A stretch of DNA of 12,830 bases from CANHCC01 sp040381555 (GTDB lineage Bacteria; Bacteroidota; Bacteroidia; J057; RFSG01), in the NCBI GenBank assembly GCA_040381555.1, contig JBEIHC010000084.1, positions 1-12,830 on the forward strand. Direction: 5' to 3'. Below, piece by piece: positions 1 through 6,749 of the stretch. Below the pieces are notes generated by a model, which saw only the letters and a program-made list of their open reading frames with translations, searched no databases and had not been told where the DNA came from. Position 1 is the stretch's first letter; the number at the start of each line of letters is the position of its first letter. Made by a program: the position numbers and the translations under genes.

Positions 1-61
1 ATAGCCTTTTGAAAAATAGAATGACTGTCCGGATGTCTAATTCTGGCTGTTCTGAGGGCAT
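1..61 (-). CDS. Possible 5' end of an unrecognised gene (partial, cut by window edge)
   Basis: On the minus strand an ATG at 61-59 opens a frame that stays open for 20 codons to the window edge. It reads MPSEQPELDIRTVILFFKRL. The acidic start followed by a basic/hydrophobic stretch would suit a protein about to enter a membrane helix, but this is inference and the product is not recognised. A TATATTTG promoter -7 match lies about 50 bases upstream (117-110), which favours a real gene start. It is on the same strand as, and downstream of, the OmpA-like gene, with 122 bases between. Twenty open codons can occur by chance, so this is tentative. Confidence 0.35.
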   Translation of the reverse strand, partial: MPSEQPELDIRTVILFFKRL

Positions 62-109
62 TCCAGGTGAGGTGGGAGTATTCAAATGGTAAAAATTTGG
101 GTAAAAATA

Positions 110-117
110 CAAATATA
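110..117 (-). promoter_or_regulatory. Candidate -7 promoter element for the partial left-edge gene
   Basis: The minus strand reads TATATTTG, an exact match to the Bacteroidota -7 consensus TAnnTTTG. No clear TTG -33 element is visible 17-23 bases upstream; the nearest is a poor TGG at a spacing of 23. A start site around 104 would give a leader of about 40 bases before the ATG at 61. Two copies of ATTTTTACC follow it directly. Confidence 0.3.
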
Positions 118-183
118 AAGCTCGAGATGAATGATTTTTTCCAGGAAGTAAAAGCCAAATGTTTACAATTGAGTGAGATGGAT

Positions 184-1725
184 TTATTTTATCTCTGATC
201 CGTTGAGGAGGATGCGTATTTCCACACGGCGGTTTGCCCCGGGGTCTTTAAGTGGGGCAGCACCCTGATTCAGTGGCTGTGTGTCAATTGCAGCTTCAGG
301 CTGAAAACGATTGGCCGGGATTCCATATACCTCCTGCATAATTCGGATGATTTCCTGGGCTCGATTCATGGCCAGCTTCTCATTTGTTTTGGCATTTCCC
401 TGGGTATCTGTGTGCCCAATAACTTTTGCCTTCATGTCGGGTTGAGCCTGCATCATAAAGGCTAGTTCGGATAAGCCTTGATAGTATTTTTCCGCGACTA
501 GAAAGCTACCCGGGGCAAAACGAATGAGGGAGAGATTCCAAGCGGATAAAACTCTTTTGATTAAATCTCCTTCCATCTGCGGGGGAGGAGCCACGGATTT
601 TTTCTCTTTTTTCTGAATGGTTTTGCCCTGATAATTTACGATTTCTTTCGTGCCGGAGTCGGGTTCCGCATCTCGATAGTCAGGTACTCCATCTCCATCC
701 CGATCTGAGGGCATGCCTTTTTCATCTACCGGTGTATCCTGGGGCGTAAAGGGGTCTGCATCCTGAGCATCGGGAATGCCATCTCCATCTGTATCTAAGG
801 CGGTTCCTCTGGAGCCGACTTCCATTCCAGCAGGCGTGGTATTGTCCTTGTCTAAGTAATCTGGTACTCCGTCTTCATCACCATCTTTGGTCATGTAGGC
901 CAGCATTTCTTTTCGAAGGCGTGCAACAATATCTTCCTCTTTGGCTGAGGGTCTGGCAATTTGAAATCTTGCCATTAAGCCTAGCAGGGTGTAACTGTCA
1001 TTTCCAGTGAATGGATTGGCCAGGGCATCTAAGCGGTCTGAGTTTAAATAACGATAGGAAAATATAAGCCCGGCTTCGAGTTTCGGACTGATGCGATAGC
1101 CGGCAGTGATTCCTGTGGCTAATACGAGTTCTGTTGATTTAACGGGAGAAATGACTTCTGTGCCTCCGGAAACAGTAGCGGAAAAGAAGTGAAAGCCAGT
1201 ACCTAAGAAAGTATATAAATTGAGTTTTCTTTGGAGCGCTTTTGCACCGGAAAACGAACGGGTAATGTTAAAAGTGATGTTTCCGGTAAACTCCAGTCCG
1301 CTTGCAGAAAAATTGCGGGTGCCATCACTTCCGCCGAATCCGAGATAGTGAAATTCCAGGGAGGTTTCAAACATACGACTTAGATGCCGGGTAGCCATAG
1401 CCCCAATTCCGGGATGAAAGCCACCAAAGAAAGGGTTAAGCTGTTGATTATTTAAGTCCCCCAAATAGCCAGCATTTCCAGCCCGGATGCCAAATGACCA
1501 AACAGGTAGTTTGGGTAGGCTGGTATCTGCTTGCAGGGAATCCCCCGGTTCATATTGATACCAATCATATTCTTCGGGTACGGTGGGGGAAGGGGAAATG
1601 GATTCCGCTGGCGGTTCCGTAACTGGAGCCTCTTCCACTTGTGCGTAGAGGGAATGTGCGGAAATTCCCAATAGCCCAATCAGAAAGACTTGCAGCAAGA
1701 CTACCGAAAATTTCGAGCGAATCAT
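184..1725 (-). CDS. OmpA family outer membrane protein with TSP3 repeats
   Basis: Likely tethers the outer membrane to peptidoglycan. Numbering is from the ATG at 1725 (513 aa). Residues 1-29 are a signal peptide (basic MIRSK start, hydrophobic core, ending near LYAQ). A Pro/Glu-rich linker follows (about 30-55). Residues 75-256 form an outer-membrane beta-barrel-like region with alternating aromatic and glycine residues. Residues 281-356 hold Asp-rich thrombospondin type 3-like calcium repeats (DGDEDGVPD, DTDGDGIPD, DRDGDGVPD). The last ~115 residues are an OmpA-like domain with GHTDTQG (D440), MNRAQ (R455) and NRRVEI; that Asp and Arg match the diaminopimelate-contacting pair of the family. 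An in-frame ATG at 1743 would add MPYLCS before the signal peptide. I prefer 1725 because the basic signal-peptide start lies there and a promoter-like TACCTTTG lies between the two ATGs. It is transcribed divergently from the M1 peptidase. The family assignment is firm; the ligand or partner is unknown. Confidence 0.93.
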   Translation of the reverse strand: MIRSKFSVVLLQVFLIGLLGISAHSLYAQVEEAPVTEPPAESISPSPTVPEEYDWYQYEPGDSLQADTSLPKLPVWSFGIRAGNAGYLGDLNNQQLNPFFGGFHPGIGAMATRHLSRMFETSLEFHYLGFGGSDGTRNFSASGLEFTGNITFNITRSFSGAKALQRKLNLYTFLGTGFHFFSATVSGGTEVISPVKSTELVLATGITAGYRISPKLEAGLIFSYRYLNSDRLDALANPFTGNDSYTLLGLMARFQIARPSAKEEDIVARLRKEMLAYMTKDGDEDGVPDYLDKDNTTPAGMEVGSRGTALDTDGDGIPDAQDADPFTPQDTPVDEKGMPSDRDGDGVPDYRDAEPDSGTKEIVNYQGKTIQKKEKKSVAPPPQMEGDLIKRVLSAWNLSLIRFAPGSFLVAEKYYQGLSELAFMMQAQPDMKAKVIGHTDTQGNAKTNEKLAMNRAQEIIRIMQEVYGIPANRFQPEAAIDTQPLNQGAAPLKDPGANRRVEIRILLNGSEIK

Positions 1726-1729
1726 GGAA

Positions 1730-1737
1730 CAAAGGTA
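1730..1737 (-). promoter_or_regulatory. Candidate -7 promoter element for the OmpA-like gene
   Basis: The minus strand reads TACCTTTG, an exact TAnnTTTG match, only four bases (TTCC) before the ATG at 1725. The -33 region is weak (TTC at about 19 bases). If used, transcription would start at or within the start codon, giving a leaderless or nearly leaderless message. A second, weaker match (TTTCTTTG, 1752-1745) lies just upstream and could give a normal short leader. Confidence 0.35.
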
Positions 1738-1774
1738 AGGCATTCAAAGAAACAGCGAAGGGTAGAGCCAGAAT

Positions 1775-1790
1775 TCCCTGATTTCAGGGA
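1775..1790. promoter_or_regulatory. Palindrome in the divergent OmpA/aminopeptidase promoter region
   Basis: TCCCTG-ATTT-CAGGGA is a perfect inverted repeat with six-base arms and a four-base centre. It lies in the 81-base (99 from the preferred start) gap between divergently read genes and covers the place expected for the -33 element of the rightward promoter. A regulator site is possible. It is not followed by a T-run, so it does not look like a terminator. Confidence 0.35.
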
Positions 1791-1808
1791 TTAATTTTAG
1801 TAAATTTG
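1778..1808 (+). promoter_or_regulatory. Candidate promoter of the M1 peptidase-ArsA operon
   Basis: TAAATTTG at 1801-1808 matches TAnnTTTG exactly. A CTG (two of three bases of TTG) lies 20 bases upstream at 1778-1780, inside the palindrome. The start codon at 1825 is 16 bases further on, so the leader would be only about 10 bases and carries no Shine-Dalgarno sequence. Confidence 0.45.
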
Positions 1809-1824
1809 AAGTAAACTTTAAAAT

Positions 1825-4254
1825 ATGAACCGAGGCACACTCCTTATTGCTTTGATGATTGCAGTTCTGGGACTTTCTGCACAGGAAATCCCTTATTGTA
1901 AATTTGGACAACATACACCCATAGCCGCTAAAACCGCAGCAGCTACGGGCGATAGTGTGGAAGTGATTCACTATGACATTAGACTAAATATTTTAAATCT
2001 GGCTCAAAAGGAAATTTCTGGGTATACAGAGATTAAATTACTACCAGAATATGCGGGGATGCAGGTATTTTCATTTGATCTCGACCAGCTTATAGTAGAT
2101 TCTGTTTTGGTGAATCAATTACCCGGAACCTTTTCCTATAGTACACCGGCTTTGTATGTAATTTCTCCTCTTGCTTACAATCCGACAGATACAGTGCGTA
2201 TTCGCATTTACTATAGGGGAAATCCAGTAACTGATCCAGGTGGTTTTGGAGGGTTCACTTTCACCAATGATACTGCCTTTGCTTATAATTTGGGTGTAGG
2301 GATGACCGTTGATCCGCATAACTTTGGGAGATGTTGGTATCCTTGTAAGGATAATTTTGTGGAAAGGGCAACCTATGAATTTCATATCCGAACCTCCACT
2401 TCTCGTAAGGCTATATGCAATGGTATGTTGCTGAGTGATGTAGATAATTTAGATGGTACTCATACGATGAGCTGGGCTTTAAGAGATGCAATTCCTACTT
2501 ATTTGTCTTGCGTAGCTGTATCTAATTATATTCGGCATAGTGGAATTATTCAAGCCTCTTTAGGGCCTGTGCCCTTTGATTTATATGTTAATCCTACCGA
2601 TTCTTTAAATGCAGTGAATTCCTTTGCCCGTTTGGATACGACGGTAAAAACTTTTGAGCAATATTGGGGACCCTATCGATGGGAGCGGGTAGGGTATGTT
2701 TCCGTGCCTTTTAATGGAGGGGCCATGGAACATGCCACTTCTATTGCTTATCCTAGGGTGACCATCAACGGAAATAATACATTTGAATGGTTGTATGCCC
2801 ATGAGTTGGCGCATAGTTGGTTTGGAAATTTAGTTACCTGTGAAACTGCAGGAGATATGTGGCTGAATGAAGGTTTTGCCGCTTGGTCTGAGAGCTTCTT
2901 TTATGAAAAATTAAATTCGGTTCAGGAAGGCAGAAATTATGCAAGGCAAAATCATAAAATGGTGCTTCAACTTACCCCCGTTTTAGATGGTGGTTTTTAT
3001 GCGGTTTCCGGAATTCCTCATGCCATTACTTATGGAAGTACTGTGTATGATCGTGGGGCTTCGGTTGCTCAGACCTTACGACATTATATAGGGGACAATT
3101 TATATTTTCCAGCGTTACAACAGTATATGGATCAGTATAAATTTCGTCATGCATCTTCTGATACCTTGCGATTATTTCTGGAGCAACAAACGGGTATTGC
3201 GCTTTCTGATTTCTTTAATGCTTGGGTGTACAATGCGGCCATTCCCCATTTTTCAATAGATTCAACAAAGGTAAGTCCTGATGGGAATGGCGGATTTGAT
3301 GTGGAAGTTTCCATTCGTCAGCGTTCTTATGGAGGATCCTTAACTGCCAATTCCAATAAAGTGGAAATTGGATTTTATGATGCTTCCATGAATGTCGTTT
3401 ATCAGACATTTTCCTTTTCCGGAGCCCAATATATTACCAGTATAAATCTTCCTTTTCAGCCAGTGGCTATTTTACTGGACCCGAATGAAAAACTGATGGA
3501 CGCAGCAACGGATGAGGTAAGGGTAATTCGCAGCACAGGGGCCTCTCCTTTTTCACAAGCATTCTGTACGATGAATGCTCAGGCTATTTCGGATTCTGCC
3601 TTGATTCAGGTAGTTCATAATTGGGTGAGCCCCGATCAGAATTTACATGCTTCAGTAGCAGGGGTTCAGCTGGCTTCTCGATATTGGAAAATTGACGGTA
3701 TTTTTCCTTCTGGATTTTTAGCTACGATGAATTTCACCTATGATGGGCGTACAACCAATACGAATAGCAACAGCACGAATTTTCTGGATAATACTTTGAT
3801 TACCCATACAGAGGATTCTTTGATGTTACTGTATCGTCCGGGACCAGGGTATGAGTGGATGGAAGTGAATTCTTATAGCCGTAACTCAGGTAATTTGCTG
3901 GATAAGTTTGGAAATTTTTCAGTAGATACCTTGCTGAGAGGAGAATACACTTTGGGAATGAAACCTCAGTTTGGCGTGAGTCGAGATGAGTTGAAAATTA
4001 GTCATTCTGAGTTGTTGAAGATATTTCCAAACCCAGTGGAAGACCGCGTGAATATTGAGTTTCAATTGCCTTCTGGTAAATCTGGAATTTTAAGATTGTT
4101 GGATGTTCAGGGCCGGGAACTTCGTCGAACTGAGATATTTGATTTTCAATCTCTTCTTCAATGGGACATGCGTGCTTATCCATCAGGTGTATACACGGTC
4201 GAATTGCAGCGTGAAGACAAAAGACCTGTTAGCAAGAAATTAATTGTACCCTAG
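1825..4254 (+). CDS. Secreted M1 family zinc aminopeptidase with T9SS sorting domain
   Basis: A metallopeptidase expected to remove N-terminal residues from peptides outside the cell. The protein is 809 aa. Residues 1-20 are a signal peptide (MNRGTLLIAL to SAQ). The M1 N-terminal beta-domain spans about 45-235. The catalytic domain follows: the substrate-binding loop GAMEH (299-303; most M1 enzymes have GAMEN), zinc site HELAH (326-330), third zinc ligand E349 in WLNEGFA, exactly 19 residues after H330, and the likely catalytic tyrosine Y408 in VYDRGA. All residues for activity are present. About 490-730 is a beta-rich region I cannot assign. Residues 733-809 are a T9SS type A sorting domain (IFPNPVEDRVNIEF, LLDVQGREL, YPSGVYTVEL, SKKLIV), which predicts export through the outer membrane and cleavage or surface attachment. 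The next gene, an ArsA-type ATPase, starts two bases after the stop, so both are probably one transcript. Confidence 0.95.
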   Translation: MNRGTLLIALMIAVLGLSAQEIPYCKFGQHTPIAAKTAAATGDSVEVIHYDIRLNILNLAQKEISGYTEIKLLPEYAGMQVFSFDLDQLIVDSVLVNQLPGTFSYSTPALYVISPLAYNPTDTVRIRIYYRGNPVTDPGGFGGFTFTNDTAFAYNLGVGMTVDPHNFGRCWYPCKDNFVERATYEFHIRTSTSRKAICNGMLLSDVDNLDGTHTMSWALRDAIPTYLSCVAVSNYIRHSGIIQASLGPVPFDLYVNPTDSLNAVNSFARLDTTVKTFEQYWGPYRWERVGYVSVPFNGGAMEHATSIAYPRVTINGNNTFEWLYAHELAHSWFGNLVTCETAGDMWLNEGFAAWSESFFYEKLNSVQEGRNYARQNHKMVLQLTPVLDGGFYAVSGIPHAITYGSTVYDRGASVAQTLRHYIGDNLYFPALQQYMDQYKFRHASSDTLRLFLEQQTGIALSDFFNAWVYNAAIPHFSIDSTKVSPDGNGGFDVEVSIRQRSYGGSLTANSNKVEIGFYDASMNVVYQTFSFSGAQYITSINLPFQPVAILLDPNEKLMDAATDEVRVIRSTGASPFSQAFCTMNAQAISDSALIQVVHNWVSPDQNLHASVAGVQLASRYWKIDGIFPSGFLATMNFTYDGRTTNTNSNSTNFLDNTLITHTEDSLMLLYRPGPGYEWMEVNSYSRNSGNLLDKFGNFSVDTLLRGEYTLGMKPQFGVSRDELKISHSELLKIFPNPVEDRVNIEFQLPSGKSGILRLLDVQGRELRRTEIFDFQSLLQWDMRAYPSGVYTVELQREDKRPVSKKLIVP

Positions 4255-4256
4255 AA

Positions 4257-6047
4257 ATGAATTTAACTGAGTTGTTTTCCAATGTTCAATCGAGATATTT
4301 ATTTTTCACTGGAAAAGGGGGAGTAGGCAAGACTACACTGGCGTGTTCAGTAGCAGTTTATTTAGCTGAATCGGGTAAAAGAGTATTGTTGGTGAGTACA
4401 GATCCGGCATCCAATCTTTCGGATGTCTTACAGTCAACAGTAGGGGAGGAGGTGACCGCTCATGTTGAGTTAGCCAATTTGTTCACGGTTAATATTAATC
4501 CTGAAGATGCGGCTACTGATTATCGGGAAAGAGTCATTGCTCCTTTATCCGGTCAATCCACACAGGAGGAGATTCAGAAAGTTAGGGAGAATTTATCCGG
4601 AGCTTGTACCACTGAAATTGCCTCGTTTGATGAGTTTTCTCGATTCATTACTGGAGAAGGGGCGAGCCACGAATATGATGTCATAGTGTTTGATACAGCT
4701 CCCACGGGCCATACATTACGATTGTTGGAGTTGCCGGCCGCTTGGGATGAATTTTTAGGTGCCAATCCTCAGGGAGCATCTTGTATAGGTCCTTCCTCAG
4801 CCTTGAAAAGCAGCAAGGATAGGTATCGACAGGTCATGAATAGCTTGCGCGATCCTGCTTTGACCTGTTATTATTTAGTGTCGCGACCGGATAAAATTGC
4901 TTTGAGAGAAGCAGCGAGAACCAGTGAAGAATTGAATGAATTGGGGCTTGGGCATCAAGTACTATTGTTGAATGGGGTATTTAGAGCTTCTGGTACGGAT
5001 GACCAAGTTGCCAGCAAGTTTGAGCAACTATCGCAGAATTATTTGAAGGGGATGCCAGAATCGTTAAAGGCATTGACCTCTTTTGAATTCCCTTTGTTGC
5101 CTTATAATGTGTTGGGATTAGAAAGACTTCGTTCTATTTATGACCAGACTCTACAAAGGAAATTGATTCAAGCGGAATTGAATTTAATCCCAGCAATCCA
5201 GGCAGATTTTGAATTGAAGAAGGTTCAGGAATTGGTCAATGCTTTGTCAGATGGAAAAACGACTGGTTTAATTATGGCTATGGGTAAGGGAGGTGTTGGG
5301 AAGACGCTAGTAGCCTCTACCATTGCCGTTCTACTGGCTCAAAAGGGCCATAAGGTATTGCTAACCACTACTGATCCAGCAGCCCACATTCAGGAGTTTA
5401 TAAGTCAACTGGATTTATTGCCGGAGAATCTTACCATTGAGCGGATAGACCCCAAGGTAGAGACTTCTCTCTATGTCGATAAGATCATGCAACAAAAAGG
5501 AGCTACGCTGGATGCTGAGGGGCAGAAATTGTTGTTTGAGGATCTTCAATCCCCTTGCACGGAAGAAGTTGCTGTATTTCATGCCTTTTCTAGGGCAGTA
5601 CATTTAGGAAAAAGACAATTTGTGGTAATGGATACTGCACCTACCGGACATACCCTTTTGTTGCTGGATACTGCAGGTAGTTATCATCGGGAAGTTTTAA
5701 GAAATACCAGCTTGAATCCAGATAGAATAACCACTCCTTATATGTCCTTGCAGGATCCTGATTTTGCGAAAATAGTGTTGGTTGCCCTTCCGGAGACAAC
5801 CCCTATTCGAGAGGCTGAGGCCTTGCAAAATGATTTAATCCGTGCAGGGATACAACCCTTTGCTTGGGTTATGAACCAATGCTTATCCTTAGTACAAGGA
5901 TTGAAGGATCCTATACTGAGAAAACGAGGCTATTCGGAGCAGGTATTGATAGAAAGTGTGCGTCATAACCTAACCTCACGCATTTATGGAATTCCTTTTA
6001 TTGCCGAGGAAAAATTACTGCCCATAACGGCTAGGACCCAATCCTGA
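4257..6047 (+). CDS. arsA: ArsA family ATPase, tandem double-domain (arsenite-pump ATPase type)
   Basis: A cytoplasmic P-loop ATPase of the ArsA/GET3 family, 596 aa against about 583 in E. coli ArsA. It is two homologous halves in one chain. Half 1 has GKGGVGKTT (19-27), STDPASNLSD (47-56) and DTAPTGH (146-152). Half 2 has GKGGVGKT (343-350), TTDPAAH (371-377) and DTAPTGH (459-465). The three arsenite/antimonite cysteines of E. coli ArsA (C113, C172, C422) match C117 (SGACTTEIA), C176 (GASCIGPSS) and C434 (SPCTEE). The accessory ligands His148 and Ser420 match H152 and S432. Metalloid-stimulated ATPase activity is therefore plausible. No arsB, acr3, arsD, arsR or arsC is in the window. It starts two bases after the M1 peptidase stop, without its own promoter or Shine-Dalgarno, so translation is probably coupled. 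A GET3-like membrane-protein targeting role cannot be excluded, but GET3 is normally a single half. Its stop is one base from that of the convergent DUF3127 gene. Confidence 0.9.
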   Translation: MNLTELFSNVQSRYLFFTGKGGVGKTTLACSVAVYLAESGKRVLLVSTDPASNLSDVLQSTVGEEVTAHVELANLFTVNINPEDAATDYRERVIAPLSGQSTQEEIQKVRENLSGACTTEIASFDEFSRFITGEGASHEYDVIVFDTAPTGHTLRLLELPAAWDEFLGANPQGASCIGPSSALKSSKDRYRQVMNSLRDPALTCYYLVSRPDKIALREAARTSEELNELGLGHQVLLLNGVFRASGTDDQVASKFEQLSQNYLKGMPESLKALTSFEFPLLPYNVLGLERLRSIYDQTLQRKLIQAELNLIPAIQADFELKKVQELVNALSDGKTTGLIMAMGKGGVGKTLVASTIAVLLAQKGHKVLLTTTDPAAHIQEFISQLDLLPENLTIERIDPKVETSLYVDKIMQQKGATLDAEGQKLLFEDLQSPCTEEVAVFHAFSRAVHLGKRQFVVMDTAPTGHTLLLLDTAGSYHREVLRNTSLNPDRITTPYMSLQDPDFAKIVLVALPETTPIREAEALQNDLIRAGIQPFAWVMNQCLSLVQGLKDPILRKRGYSEQVLIESVRHNLTSRIYGIPFIAEEKLLPITARTQS

Positions 6048-6048
6048 A

Positions 6049-6450
6049 TTAAAAAGGAAGGTCGTCGTTGTCGTCAGTAGAGGAGGAGGAAGACCCAGAG
6101 AAAGGAGTATTGAAATTCTCTGCTGGTTGAGTGGACTTTCTCGGCGGTTCTGGTGTGGAAGATGCATTTCCAGCACTTTTAATTTTATAGGTTGATAGTG
6201 TATTGAAATATACCACTTCCCCGTTTTTATTGGTCCATTCACGACCTTTTAAGTCAAAACTTATCTCAACTTTTTCACCGGGTTGAAAAGAATCCAACTG
6301 ACTGCATCTGTCTCCGGTCAGTTCGAATTTTACCAGTTGCGGATATTGTGTATCTCCTCCTAATTCCAGTACAAATTCTCTTTTTTGGAATTTACTGGCA
6401 CCTACTTCTTGAGTGTCAAATTTTTTGTGAAGTTTTCCCTGGGCTTCCAT
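6049..6450 (-). CDS. DUF3127 protein with SSB-like acidic C-terminal tip
   Basis: A 133 aa protein from the ATG at 6450, read as MEAQGKLHKKFD, which is how relatives I recall begin. The frame stays open upstream to a TTG and an ATG at 6498, but that extension (MRGKLSYFYT) is not typical. Residues 1-91 match the DUF3127 pattern: KFQKREFVLE (20-29), TQYPQLVKFEL (34-44), FQPGEKVEI (55-63), LKGREWTNKNGEVVYFNT (67-84). The strand pattern suggests an OB-type fold. Residues 92-125 are a flexible Ser/Pro/Thr-rich linker, and the end is DDNDDLPF, closely resembling the DDDIPF tip by which bacterial SSB recruits DNA-repair enzymes. Small domain, disordered linker and acidic tip reproduce the SSB layout. 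It lies 76 bases downstream of xseB on the same strand; no good promoter is visible in the gap, so it is probably the last gene of the clc-xseA-xseB run. Binding of single-stranded DNA is inference. Confidence 0.88.
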   Translation of the reverse strand: MEAQGKLHKKFDTQEVGASKFQKREFVLELGGDTQYPQLVKFELTGDRCSQLDSFQPGEKVEISFDLKGREWTNKNGEVVYFNTLSTYKIKSAGNASSTPEPPRKSTQPAENFNTPFSGSSSSSTDDNDDLPF

Positions 6451-6526
6451 ACGGTTCAATATAATTAGGGTGTAAAAATAGGAAAGTTTCCCTCGCATAT
6501 GGGCAGGGATTTTCCACAAAATTGAA

Positions 6527-6748
6527 TTACAGAGAATCTAAGTCAGTTAGGGAACCGTTTTCAGTAACCTGTTTTACCTGTAACTCAGCCTTTTCTAAAT
6601 AGCCATGGCAGGCCTGAATTAATTCTTGCGCTTCTTGATATAGCTGGATACTTTCTTCCAGGCTGAGTTGTCTGTTTTGCATGGTATCGGCTATTTCCCG
6701 AATTCTCTGCATTTTGAGGTCGAAACCCGAATCTTTTTTCTTTGCCAT
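6527..6748 (-). CDS. xseB: Exodeoxyribonuclease VII small subunit
   Basis: The small subunit of exonuclease VII, which assembles in several copies along the large subunit and is needed for stable nuclease activity on single-stranded DNA. It is 73 aa (about 80 in E. coli). It shows the family's helical-hairpin pattern: FDLKMQRIREIADTMQNRQL, then LSLEESIQLYQEAQELIQAC and a charged third helix KAELQVKQV. The key SLEESIxLYQEA segment is clear. The ATG at 6748 lies one base after the xseA stop, so translation is almost certainly coupled. No frameshift or truncation is visible. Confidence 0.95.
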   Translation of the reverse strand: MAKKKDSGFDLKMQRIREIADTMQNRQLSLEESIQLYQEAQELIQACHGYLEKAELQVKQVTENGSLTDLDSL

Positions 6749-6749
6749 A

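Noticed and set aside
6481..6491. GGAAA-G-TTTCC palindrome between xseB and the DUF3127 gene
   Set aside because: Five-base arms are expected by chance in AT-rich DNA and there is no promoter alignment to support an operator.
6451..6519. Longer start for the DUF3127 protein (TTG at 6519 or ATG at 6498)
   Set aside because: The conserved domain begins right at the ATG at 6450; the upstream residues do not resemble family members.
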